Origin: Nostoc sphaeroides
GTDB taxonomy: Bacteria; Cyanobacteriota; Cyanobacteriia; Cyanobacteriales; Nostocaceae
Direction of reading: 5' to 3'
NCBI RefSeq assembly: GCF_003443655.1
Contig: NZ_CP031941.1
Coordinates: 367,501 to 431,500 of the forward strand
Length of the DNA stretch: 64,000 nt
Shown: positions 1 through 7,604 of the stretch, piece by piece
How positions within the stretch are numbered: the stretch's first letter is position 1
Layout of the letters: every line of letters starts with the position of its first letter
Position numbers and translations under genes: made by a program
The notes under the pieces: generated by a model
What the model saw: only the letters and a program-made list of their open reading frames with translations
The model's database searches: none
What the model was told of the DNA's origin: nothing

Positions 1-18
1 ACTGGCTTATCAATTTAC

Positions 19-2250
19 TTGATACTGACCTCAAGAGGTCGGTTTTTACTCAAATCTTTGGTGACAAAAATAAAACGTCAAGAGTGGAGATTCAGATATG
101 GCAAGCTTAATTACCTGAGATCAAAATTTTCAAAGACTATAACAATTGCTGTCATTATTCTGGCAGCAGTAATAGCTGGAAATACCGTATCGGCACAGGT
201 TACGCCGCCACCTCTAACTTCGCTTAAGAGCGTATCGGTTCCAGAGCCTAATAATCTAGGAGACTTCGTAAAAGACAAAGTAGCTGCTATCAAGTTAGGA
301 AAAACTCTCTTTTGGGATATGCAAGTTGGGAGCGACGGACAAACCTCCTGTGCTAGTTGTCACTTCCATGCTGGAGCCGACAATAGATCCAAAAATCAGA
401 TTTCTCCTGGGCTTTTGCGGATTAACGCTGATGGTACAGTGAATCCAGATACAGTTTTTAATATAGGTGGTGCGCCAAACTACCAACTTAAACCGGGAGA
501 TTTTCCCTTCCACAAACTGTCAAATCCGAATGATCCTAATACCGTTGTATCTGACCGAAATGATGTCAGTTCCTCTCAGGGCGTCTCCAATACTAAGTTT
601 GTTGATGTCATCCCTGGTAGCGCACAAGACAAAGTAAAAACGGAGCCAGATCCGGTGTTTAACGTGGGAGGTACAAATGTGCGCCGCGTCCAACCCCGTA
701 ACACCCCAACCGTGATTGATTCAGTATTCAACTTCCGCAACTTTTGGGATGGAAGGGCACAGAATATCTTTAATGGGGTGAATCCCTTCGGTTTAAGAGA
801 TCCTAACGCCTCTGTGGTAAAAGCAGAAAAGCCAAATCAGCTTAAATTTGTCAAAATCAGACTGAATAATTCGTCTTTGGCTTCTCAGGCGCTCGGGCCG
901 CCACTGAGTTCCTTCGAGTTGTCGGCTGATGGTCGCACTTTTCAAGAAATTGGTGATAAGTTCGGGCGAATTGACAACAAAAAATCTCTCAGCACACTGC
1001 CGCTAGATAATTTAGATAATCTAGATAATCTTGCTGATACTCTAGTTGGGCCGCTACTCAATTCTGTTGAAGAACTTACTGGTAATTTGGCGCAAATTGG
1101 CAACACTAAATCTATCAGCACACTGTTGAAAAATGTTCTGTCACTTAGGGGTACAAAGCTCCCCAGAGTCTTGGGGCAAAAGTTATCTCGCCTCAGACCG
1201 CTAGGCAAACAGGTTGTGCATCCACAAGACAGCGTTTTAGGTGCAGACAGTAGATATCCTCAGCCCGGACTGAAGGATAAAACCTATGACCAGCTGATTA
1301 AAGATGCCTTTAAGCCAGAGTGGTGGAAGTCTAATCAACTCATCCAAGTTGATGCTGAAGGTAGACGGACTTTTGTCAACAGCGCTGATAACTCTTCTCA
1401 AACCGATGAGTACACGCTGTTGGAGTATAACTTCTCGCTGTTCTTTGGGCTGGCGATTCAGTTGTACGAGTCTACACTCATTGCCAACGATACGCCTTTT
1501 GATCGCTTCTTGGAAGGAAACACGAGAGCTTTAACTAAGCAGCAGCAACTAGGTAAAGACCTGTTTCAGGGCAAGGCTCTGTGTATTGGTTGTCACGTTG
1601 GATCAGAATTAACAGCTGCTTCAGTGAGCAGCGTGGCTAAAGACGGACGAATCAAACGTGCGCCATTCGGTGCAAGATCCCCTGAAGACAATGGTTTCTT
1701 CAATATCGGGGTTAGACCTGTTACGGACGACCCCGGTTTGGGTGGTAATGACCCTGTGCAGAATAATCCGCTTTCAGAGGCAAGATTGGCTCAGTTAGGG
1801 AAATTTCAGCTTCTCCTTGGCGAAAAACCCCCTGTCCTCAATCCACCGTTGAATTCTAGTGAAACAGTATTTGCAGACGGAGCTTTCAAAGCGCCTGGAC
1901 TTCGCAATGTCGAACTCACTGCCCCCTACTTCCACAATGGAGGTCAAGCGACTTTAGAGCAAGTGGTTGATTTTTACAATCGAGGTGGTGACTTTGGAGT
2001 TCTTCCCCCTCTGAAGCTATCACCAGAAGAAAAACAGCAATTGGTCGCCTTTTTAAAGGGACTGACTGATGAGCGAGTTAGGTACGAGAAAGCGCCTTTT
2101 GATCATCCGCAACTTTTCGTTCCCAATGGACATCCAGGTAACCAGACATTCGTTAGTGATGATGGTACAGGCAAAGCTACAGATAGCTTCCTGGAAATTC
2201 CTGCTGTTGGTAGGAATGGCGGTAGTGCTATACGAAATTTCTTGAAGTAA
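19..2250 (+). CDS. Di-heme cytochrome c peroxidase / MauG-like protein
   Basis: Probable periplasmic di-heme peroxidase-like protein. Two CxxCH heme-attachment motifs are visible: CASCH at residues 111-115 and CIGCH at 522-526. The C-terminal half has the family sequence around APYFHNGG (about 635-642) followed by a LEQVVDFYNRGG stretch. A hydrophobic segment near residues 42-60 ending in VSAQ looks like a signal peptide or anchor. Between the hemes lies an extra, family-atypical block (about 260-420) with LDNLDNLDNL repeats, making the protein (743 aa) much longer than the usual 330-400 aa enzymes. The start is uncertain: the given start is TTG, a GTG lies at 61, and the frame is open to the left edge, so the gene could begin outside the window. 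The substrate is unknown. Confidence 0.8.
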   Translation: MILTSRGRFLLKSLVTKIKRQEWRFRYGKLNYLRSKFSKTITIAVIILAAVIAGNTVSAQVTPPPLTSLKSVSVPEPNNLGDFVKDKVAAIKLGKTLFWDMQVGSDGQTSCASCHFHAGADNRSKNQISPGLLRINADGTVNPDTVFNIGGAPNYQLKPGDFPFHKLSNPNDPNTVVSDRNDVSSSQGVSNTKFVDVIPGSAQDKVKTEPDPVFNVGGTNVRRVQPRNTPTVIDSVFNFRNFWDGRAQNIFNGVNPFGLRDPNASVVKAEKPNQLKFVKIRLNNSSLASQALGPPLSSFELSADGRTFQEIGDKFGRIDNKKSLSTLPLDNLDNLDNLADTLVGPLLNSVEELTGNLAQIGNTKSISTLLKNVLSLRGTKLPRVLGQKLSRLRPLGKQVVHPQDSVLGADSRYPQPGLKDKTYDQLIKDAFKPEWWKSNQLIQVDAEGRRTFVNSADNSSQTDEYTLLEYNFSLFFGLAIQLYESTLIANDTPFDRFLEGNTRALTKQQQLGKDLFQGKALCIGCHVGSELTAASVSSVAKDGRIKRAPFGARSPEDNGFFNIGVRPVTDDPGLGGNDPVQNNPLSEARLAQLGKFQLLLGEKPPVLNPPLNSSETVFADGAFKAPGLRNVELTAPYFHNGGQATLEQVVDFYNRGGDFGVLPPLKLSPEEKQQLVAFLKGLTDERVRYEKAPFDHPQLFVPNGHPGNQTFVSDDGTGKATDSFLEIPAVGRNGGSAIRNFLK

Positions 2251-2308
2251 TAACATTTCAGGAAATAGCTGATACCGATAGATATGTAGGGCGTACAGAT
2301 GTCATTGG

Positions 2309-2501
2309 TGTCAACTTAAGCTCAAACGCTTATCTCACAGGCGTTTTACCCCCCTTAGTCCCCCCTTATAAAGGGGGGAAAAAGGAATCTAGTTCCCTCC
2401 CCTTTACAAGGGGAGGGTTAGGGTGGGGTGACACGTCCAGTAACGGTAAGTGAATGAACTCAATATCACGTCTTGACAAGGGTTTCACCTTAAGTTGACA
2501 C
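2309..2501. repeat. Palindromic dispersed repeat, copy 1
   Basis: The element is bounded by inverted arms GTGTCAACTTAAG (left) and CTTAAGTTGACAC (right). Outside them are further complementary sequences rich in GTAGGGGCGTACA. Inside are the inverted blocks CCCCCTTATAAAGGGGGG and a CCCTCCCC/GGGGAGGG pair. The same arms recur at about 4231-4415 and, left arm only, near 13332. It fills most of the 318-base gap between the peroxidase and the beta-lactamase-like gene; no gene is seen there. Confidence 0.6.
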
Positions 2502-2539
2502 GCATGTACACATGTACGCCCCTACATTTATTAAGGAGT

Positions 2540-2592
2540 GCGTAGGCGTAGCCCGCACTTGGGCAAGCTCAGTGACCACCGGAGGCATCGCC
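2540..2592. repeat. Dispersed GCGTAGGCGTAGCCCGC repeat overlapping a CDS end
   Basis: This segment of about 53 bp has a second, roughly 80-85% identical copy at about 7003-7059. Both start with GCGTAGGCGTA and end with a CTCAGTGACCA...CATCGC block. This copy runs into the 3' end of the neighbouring minus-strand gene and supplies its last residues and stop codon. Confidence 0.6.
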
Positions 2593-3876
2593 AACTATCG
2601 GTTGTATATTACTAACTTTGGTACTGTCTAGATAATTATAGACTCTTCTGGAAACTTCACGGACAAAATCTCCAGCTTTAGGATCGTGGTTTGGTCTTTG
2701 CACCAAAACACCTGCTAAATAGCTTTTGCCGTTGGGCATTTGAATTATACCCGCATCACCAATGATAAATCTTAATGTACCAGTTTTGTGAGCGATCGTA
2801 GCTCCTTTACCAATACCAGCTGGTAGCAAAGTATTAGTTTTGACACGGCGCATGATGCCTAAAACTTGATTACGGCTGTTTGGAGATAGCAAACGATTGT
2901 TATAAACTAACGCCGCCAATCTGACTAAATCTTTGGAACTGGTTGTATTTTTGCCAGGAATGTCTGGAAGTAAATTTTGCATTGCTGTATTTTGCAATCC
3001 CCAGCTACGAAAACGTTGGCTAACTTTTGCTGCACCACCCAAGCGATCAAGAATCAGATTTGTGGCGGTATTATCGCTAATAGTCATCATCAAGGTAGCA
3101 GTTTGGAGGACGCTAAATTTAGTCCCGATGGGTTTGTATTTCATAGTTCCGGCTTCACCAACCCTTAAATCGCGCCGCATCACTAATTTATCGGTGAGCT
3201 TAATTCTACCTGCGTCTATTTCTTGGAAAAGAGCTACTAATAAAGGAAATTTGATTGTACTGGCAGCAGCAAATCTTTTTTCACCATTAATATCTATATA
3301 GTTTCCTGTAGCTAAATCTAAGAAAAATATTCCTGGATTTAATGTTTTGTAACTCGCTAATAAAGTGCGAATTTGAGAAGTGATACCAGCCATCTCTTGA
3401 CCAAGATTCACAACTCCAGCAAATGTAGATGCATCTGTAGGTTTGATGGCAATATCTTCTCTATTTTCCCCAACAATAGGATTAATTTGGCGGTCAAATG
3501 AATTAAACTTGAAAATCCAATGAGAACGAGAATCTCCTTTAATTGATATATTTTGGGAAGTAACATCATAACCAGGAGCTAACTCGACGACAAAACGAGT
3601 TGTTTGAGAGTCTGGTTTGCCGAGGCGAATTTCTTTAACTGCTTTGCCAAAACTTTGCTTGACAGTATCAGAATTAAAATTAGTTCCAGGTAAGTCAATT
3701 ACCAATCGGCTAGGATTATCTAATAAAAAGGCTTTTGGTTCTATTCCCGAAGTGGTAGTTAAGTCTAATTGGTTTTGACTAGAATCATAGTACCAAGACT
3801 GTAATTGTGAGGCTTTAGCTTGTCCTGCGACTAGAACTAAACTGCTTAAAGCGATCGCTAGTAGATGTGATTTCAT
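2569..3876 (-). CDS. AMIN-domain class A beta-lactamase-like serine hydrolase
   Basis: Exported protein with a signal peptide (about residues 1-23), an AMIN-type domain (about 25-125; peptidoglycan/envelope targeting in known families) and a C-terminal beta-lactamase class A fold. Catalytic motifs are seen: SxxK as STIK (Ser206, Lys209), SDN (267-269) and KTG (364-366). The omega-loop DIPGK aligns with IPGD of true class A enzymes, but the general base Glu166 is not recognisable: the aligned residues are Met/Gln. Efficient beta-lactam hydrolysis is therefore doubtful, and a penicillin-binding or peptidase-like role is equally possible. The ATG at 3876 is chosen because the upstream in-frame start adds only seven His/Asn-rich residues before the hydrophobic signal. 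The last residues come from a dispersed repeat. Confidence 0.8.
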   Translation of the reverse strand: MKSHLLAIALSSLVLVAGQAKASQLQSWYYDSSQNQLDLTTTSGIEPKAFLLDNPSRLVIDLPGTNFNSDTVKQSFGKAVKEIRLGKPDSQTTRFVVELAPGYDVTSQNISIKGDSRSHWIFKFNSFDRQINPIVGENREDIAIKPTDASTFAGVVNLGQEMAGITSQIRTLLASYKTLNPGIFFLDLATGNYIDINGEKRFAAASTIKFPLLVALFQEIDAGRIKLTDKLVMRRDLRVGEAGTMKYKPIGTKFSVLQTATLMMTISDNTATNLILDRLGGAAKVSQRFRSWGLQNTAMQNLLPDIPGKNTTSSKDLVRLAALVYNNRLLSPNSRNQVLGIMRRVKTNTLLPAGIGKGATIAHKTGTLRFIIGDAGIIQMPNGKSYLAGVLVQRPNHDPKAGDFVREVSRRVYNYLDSTKVSNIQPIVGDASGGH

Positions 3877-4230
3877 GTTGTGATTGTGGGTGTGCAAGTT
3901 AGGATAAACTAATCAGGTTTACTTAGATTGTTTTCTGATGATTGTGGTGAACTTCCGGGAAAAAGTTCTAAATCCCGTTGAGTTATTTTTACCAGATGAG
4001 ATTTGGGATTAGATAAGCACGATAAATCATCATTACTTATTAAAAGTAAATCGCTGACAGTTTTATTTGTGGTGTGAGTTGACAACAACAGAAATTGTTA
4101 ATCTAGCCGAAGGACGAGGGTCGGATTAATTATGTTTCCAACTTATATTTTGTATAGAGAGAAAGTAAAACCCATTCACTAAAACCTTAATACATATAGA
4201 TTTCGCGTAGGGACACGGCATTGCCCATAC

Positions 4231-4415
4231 GTGTCAACTTAAGCTAAAACCCTTTTCAAATCTCGTTTCCAGCCTCTGGCTGGAAATGCTGCTCTTAGCG
4301 GCTCTGCCGCGAGTTCGGGAGGCGGAGCCTCAACGATGGGCATTCCCAGTCGGAGCAGGGGAACGAGACAATCTAAAAGCTAGTTCCAGGCTAGCTTTCA
4401 CGTTAAGTTGACACC
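4231..4415. repeat. Palindromic dispersed repeat, copy 2
   Basis: Inverted arms GTGTCAACTTAAG and CGTTAAGTTGACACC are nested inside longer arms (GGGACACGGCATTGCCCAT to the left, ATGGGCATTGCCGTGCCCCT to the right). The interior contains CTCGTTTCCAGCC and a complementary GCATTCCCAGTCGGAG...GGGAACGAG block, shared with the copy near 13332. It lies in the 716-base gap between the beta-lactamase-like gene and the peptide gene. The part of that gap before this element (3877-4230) holds nothing I recognise apart from likely promoter DNA. Confidence 0.6.
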
Positions 4416-4483
4416 AATGGGCATTGCCGTGCCCCTACCAACGTATTTGTATCATAATTAAAGTTAAAAGGGTTTCACGTTAA

Positions 4484-4618
4484 AGTCGCCAACCGAGAAA
4501 TTTTCAACCAGGATTCTCTTACCACGTTACTACTCGCTGCAACAAACGCGAGTTTAACCTGGCACAGCGAGAATGTCGTAAGGTATTTTTGTATGCTATC
4601 AAAAAGACTAAGGTATAA
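4484..4618 (+). pseudogene. N-terminal remnant of REP-associated Y1 transposase (RAYT)
   Basis: In one frame this stretch reads RQPRNFQPGFSYHV, then TTRCNKREFNLAQRECRKVF, then LYAIKKTK and a stop. This matches the usual N-terminus of cyanobacterial REP-associated tyrosine transposases (Y1/IS200-like HUH family), which have a Phe-x-Pro-Gly-xx-Tyr-His-Val start and a Cys-Arg-xx-Phe-Leu-Tyr-Ala helix. The start codon is missing (an in-frame TAA lies just upstream) and the protein ends after about 44 residues, before the HUH and catalytic Tyr motifs. It is therefore a dead fragment. A hairpin with arms CCAGCA/TGCTGG and CTTACT/AGTAAG follows at about 4636-4668. Confidence 0.6.
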
Positions 4619-4635
4619 ACCTAAACTAAAAACAG

Positions 4636-4668
4636 CCAGCAAGTCTTACTGGGGTAGTAAGCTGCTGG
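4636..4668. repeat. Hairpin next to the RAYT remnant
   Basis: An interrupted inverted repeat, CCAGCA..CTTACT / AGTAAG..TGCTGG, around a short G-rich loop. There is no T-run after it, so it is not a good terminator. It may be a REP-like structure associated with the adjacent transposase remnant, which is inference. Confidence 0.4.
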
Positions 4669-4830
4669 CTGGTCAAAAAATTCACAAGGGCGATCGCAAA
4701 TGCTCACCTGGTCAACTAGCATTGCCGATTGGGCAGTGCCAGGTATCGTCAAGCCCCGAACTAGCAGAAGTGGTACAGAAATTTGTTCTAGCAAATCGAG
4801 ATGGTAGGTTTGATGTGCGGGTGTGAGCTA

Positions 4831-5082
4831 TTATGTATAGTCTGGGTTTAAGAAGGGATTAAATGGTGGCAGATCAATAGATCCCCCACGCGCTTTAGGA
4901 TTATACGTCAAGATGAAACCACCACCCAAATTGATGGTACTATTAGGGATTAATTGAACCTTGCCCCCTACTACGTTAATAGCTTCTGAGTCTGATAGTT
5001 CCTCCATTTCGACTGGAGCTTGCAGGTTTTTTTCTTTGTCCGTTGTAAGAGCTGTTGTTAGAGCTTTGATTTTGCTGATCAT
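4831..5082 (-). CDS. Double-glycine leader peptide (RiPP/bacteriocin-like precursor)
   Basis: A predicted 83-residue protein. Its N-terminal part (MISKIKAL... to LSDSEAINVVGG) resembles double-glycine leader peptides removed by C39 peptidase/ABC exporters: an acidic ELSDSE block is followed by a hydrophobic stretch and Gly39-Gly40. The putative core is 43 residues, rich in Gly, Asn and Pro, with no Cys. I chose the ATG at 5082 because it gives a leader of ordinary length and is preceded by AGGA about 11 bases upstream; an earlier in-frame Met adds 22 residues unlike a leader. No C39 transporter, modification enzyme or second precursor lies nearby, so export machinery would have to come from elsewhere. 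The function is inferred only from the leader. Confidence 0.6.
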   Translation of the reverse strand: MISKIKALTTALTTDKEKNLQAPVEMEELSDSEAINVVGGKVQLIPNSTINLGGGFILTYNPKARGGSIDLPPFNPFLNPDYT

Positions 5083-5213
5083 ATAAATATCAATCCTTGA
5101 GTGACAAGTAAGCACGTCGTATTGATTGCATGATAATAATATCATCAACTTAATAATTGGTAAATAGAGGGTTTATATGAAATTACACGTTATTTAACAA
5201 CTATCGTTTAAAT

Positions 5214-5304
5214 AATTCGTAATTCGTAATTCGTAATTCGTAATTCGTAATTCGTAATTCGTAATTCGTAATTCGTAATTCGTAATTCGTAATTCGTAAT
5301 TCGT
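5214..5304. repeat. 13-copy tandem heptamer AATTCGT
   Basis: Thirteen perfect copies of the 7-bp unit AATTCGT. This is a short tandemly repeated repetitive sequence (STRR) of the kind known from heterocystous cyanobacteria. It lies upstream of the peptide gene and directly before a small inverted-repeat element. Confidence 0.95.
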
Positions 5305-5330
5305 TTTGTGACGTTCGCGGAGCGTCTCTA

Positions 5331-5474
5331 AGAGGATGTTTGAAAAGTCATCTAAGGTATGTTTGACTACTCTGGCTATCGAGAAGTTGAACGAGATAAT
5401 GAGGGTTATGGGAATTGCGATCGCTTCTCGGAGTTGCATTTAAGGCTCAAACTGACACTTTTCAAACATCCTCT
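5331..5474. mobile_element. MITE-like element, 18-bp inverted repeats
   Basis: A perfect 18-bp terminal inverted repeat (AGAGGATGTTTGAAAAGT and its complement) bounds 144 bp. The interior has a short plus-strand frame starting MFEKSSKV and continuing IEKLNEIMRVMGIAIA, faintly like the end of an IS4-type transposase, so it could be an IS remnant. No clear target duplication was seen. Confidence 0.55.
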
Positions 5475-5514
5475 AAGAGTTGAGTGCTGTTGTGGGGAAG
5501 GTTTCCGACTCGCA

Positions 5515-5590
5515 TTGTTTCGGGGGATTTAGACCCCGAAACAAAACGTTTTGCCTGTCTTGCTGGGGAATTAAACCCCTAAACTTTGTT
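5515..5590. other. Hairpin-rich stretch
   Basis: Contains a perfect 9-bp stem GTTTCGGGG/CCCCGAAAC with an 8-base loop, and just after it GGGG...CCCC blocks. No typical T-run follows on either strand. It may help terminate the minus-strand acetyltransferase gene, but this is weak. No gene is seen in the rest of the 635-base gap between the peptide gene and the acetyltransferase. Confidence 0.35.
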
Positions 5591-5717
5591 AAATGGGAAC
5601 GGGGTAAATACGGATGAGTTGTAAGCTATTTGTTAAAACTGTCCCTCGACCTAAAGCGAAAGAAGAACAGACTTGAACTTTAGTTCAACGCAGGAAGAGG
5701 TTCGTTGACAGCTCACA

Positions 5718-6896
5718 TTAAAAAAAATCAGCCACCCAAGGAGAACTACCTGCAAATATTTGCGTAGCTGCTGCAATAGCTGTTTCTGTCCCATCCAATT
5801 TTCCGGCTATTTGCAAATGGTAGGGTGTGAACAAACTTGTATATATTGGTGCTAGTTCTCGGATATCTAACTGCAACTCACCTTTTCCACCTTTTATAAC
5901 TTCACCGCGTCCATTGGCAACAGAAAGAATGAATTTACCATTGTTTGCATCTAACAAATTATCTTGAATTTCTAAGTGCAGTTCAGTTTCAACTCCCGAA
6001 GGATAACCCCGCATTTCCAGCGCCTTGACTACATCTACTACCCGCAGCATCCAACGCATCGTATTCTTGAGTTTGGCAGTTTGCTCTGGTAGCAGCAATG
6101 TCAAGGAATCAATTGCAGAACTCCTCCATCGCACCTGTTCAATTTGGGAGCGATGACTGGCAAGAAAAGACCAGAATGTTTGTGCAGCCGCAACTGTGAG
6201 AATTACCCAATCTTTTATCCGCAGGATTGTACCATCCTCTTTTGAATGTTGGCTAAAAAGAATGTAGCCTTCGGGTTTCTCTTTTGTACCGATAAAATAT
6301 GCGTAAAATGTTTCCTTCTCATCTGGCTGGATTAAGCGCTCCCAGATTGCGGGATGTCGGTCTAAATATCCATGCGTTAATCTGGCCTGCTGCTGATATA
6401 GTTCATGAAAGACTTGATGATTGATTGGCACTATTGGTTGCAAAGGTAAGGGTTGCTCTCGCACTTGGATACTTTTAGTCGGAACTTCCCAATTACACCA
6501 GCTACCCCCCTGCTCATACCCGACTTTTCGATATAAGCTTTGAACTGCTGGATAAAGAGCAGAGAGCGGTATACCTCTAGCATAAAGTTCTTTGAGGGTG
6601 TGCTGCATGAGAGCGATCGCAGCTCCCGAACCGCGATACTCTGGAGCAATGCCCACTACGGCAATTCCTGTCATTGGTACACGCACACCACCCCACCACT
6701 GGCCCATATCCAAAGTTGCCAATCCACCAATTAATTGTTCTGACTCACGAATAATGCGGAAGTTTTCTACGCCAAGCAGATTAATGTAAGCTTCCTCGCC
6801 ACCAAGCCCACTGATAAAACACTGCTCAAAGATAGTCCCAAGCTGCTGAATATCCTGTGGATTCGCAAGAGTGCTGTATTCAAATTGAACCGTCAT
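5718..6896 (-). CDS. Eis-like GNAT N-acetyltransferase
   Basis: Cytosolic acetyl-CoA-dependent N-acetyltransferase of the Eis type: an N-terminal GNAT domain (acetyl-CoA loop in VVGIAPEYRGSGAA), a second GNAT-like fold and a C-terminal SCP2-like domain. The length (392 aa) is typical of Eis proteins. The conserved Tyr region (SLYRKVGYEQGG) and the Phe-terminated C-terminus (WVADFF) fit the family, in which the terminal carboxylate takes part in catalysis. Substrates of cyanobacterial members are unknown; amine or lysine acetylation is the family expectation. It is a single gene with repeat-rich DNA on both sides. Confidence 0.8.
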   Translation of the reverse strand: MTVQFEYSTLANPQDIQQLGTIFEQCFISGLGGEEAYINLLGVENFRIIRESEQLIGGLATLDMGQWWGGVRVPMTGIAVVGIAPEYRGSGAAIALMQHTLKELYARGIPLSALYPAVQSLYRKVGYEQGGSWCNWEVPTKSIQVREQPLPLQPIVPINHQVFHELYQQQARLTHGYLDRHPAIWERLIQPDEKETFYAYFIGTKEKPEGYILFSQHSKEDGTILRIKDWVILTVAAAQTFWSFLASHRSQIEQVRWRSSAIDSLTLLLPEQTAKLKNTMRWMLRVVDVVKALEMRGYPSGVETELHLEIQDNLLDANNGKFILSVANGRGEVIKGGKGELQLDIRELAPIYTSLFTPYHLQIAGKLDGTETAIAAATQIFAGSSPWVADFF

Positions 6897-7002
6897 CTCT
6901 TATACCATTAGTACAAAACCACAATTATGCTACAGCAAGCGTTGTCTGCTCTAATTTATTTATAAGAATTCCTCCTCCCTCCTTAACAACTACTAACCAA
7001 AC

Positions 7003-7059
7003 AGCGTAGGCGTATCCCGCACTTCGACTTGGCTCAGTGACCATCGTAGACATCGCTCT
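7003..7059. repeat. Second copy of the GCGTAGGCGTA repeat
   Basis: Related to the repeat at about 2540-2592: GCGTAGGCGTA, CCCGCACTT, CTCAGTGACCA and CATCGC blocks occur in the same order. It is interrupted at its right end by the MITE that follows. Confidence 0.6.
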
Positions 7060-7196
7060 CAATACTGCTCGGATAAGCAGGGGAGGCAGGGGAAGCAGGG
7101 GAGGCAGGGGAGGCAAAAACTCAACGCCAGCCTCCATTTCTCCCCCTGCTCCCCCTGCTTGCCTCAACCAAGAAATTCCTTAACCGAGCAGTATTG
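7060..7196. mobile_element. 137-bp MITE with 10-bp target duplication
   Basis: Terminal inverted repeats CAATACTGCTCGG and CCGAGCAGTATTG bound the element. It is flanked by the perfect direct repeat ACATCGCTCT at 7050-7059 and 7197-7206, as expected for a transposition target duplication. The interior is a low-complexity run of GCAGGGGAGGCAGG-type sequence, and no transposase is encoded. It is inserted at the edge of another dispersed repeat. Confidence 0.75.
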
Positions 7197-7233
7197 ACAT
7201 CGCTCTTATTTAAACATTAGTTGTCAAAATTCA

Positions 7234-7454
7234 AACGTTAGCAGCTAATGTTGCTTCATATATAAGAAAGGCTTAAGTATTTGCAGGTCAGCTATAATCA
7301 GTTGCAACAAATGCTTAAACATTTGCAACAATTACTCTTTCATATATAAGAAAAAATTAAGCATTTGCAAGAAATGTATAAGTTGTTGTTGCAAAGGCTT
7401 TAACGTTAGTAGCTCATGTTGCTTCATGTATAAGAAACGCTTTAACATTTGCAG
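7234..7454. repeat. Degenerate 53-bp direct repeats upstream of the NAGPA-like gene
   Basis: Two 53-bp copies (7234-7286 and 7402-7454) differ at about seven positions. A partial third copy around 7338-7383 shares TTTCATATATAAGAAA and ATTTGCA. Each copy runs from AACGTTAG through TTGCTTCAT and TATAAGAAA to ATTTGCAG. The rest of the 708-base gap before the next gene shows nothing else. Confidence 0.6.
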
Positions 7455-7604
7455 CAATCATTGCAATGAACTTATAAGTCTGTTTACTAGCTCAAACTAA
7501 AAAGTTTTCTAAGTGAAATTAACTAAAGTTTTGTAAATGCGATCGCAACTCATTAGCCTTAAAGTGGTAACGAAAACTTTTTGTGCAATTGTGGTCAAGA
7601 GACT

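Noticed and set aside
4593..4826. 77-aa open frame
   Set aside because: It begins inside the RAYT remnant in another frame and runs through a hairpin; no ribosome-binding site or family features.
5194..5439. 81-aa minus-strand frame
   Set aside because: Mostly translation of the AATTCGT repeat and a MITE-like element.
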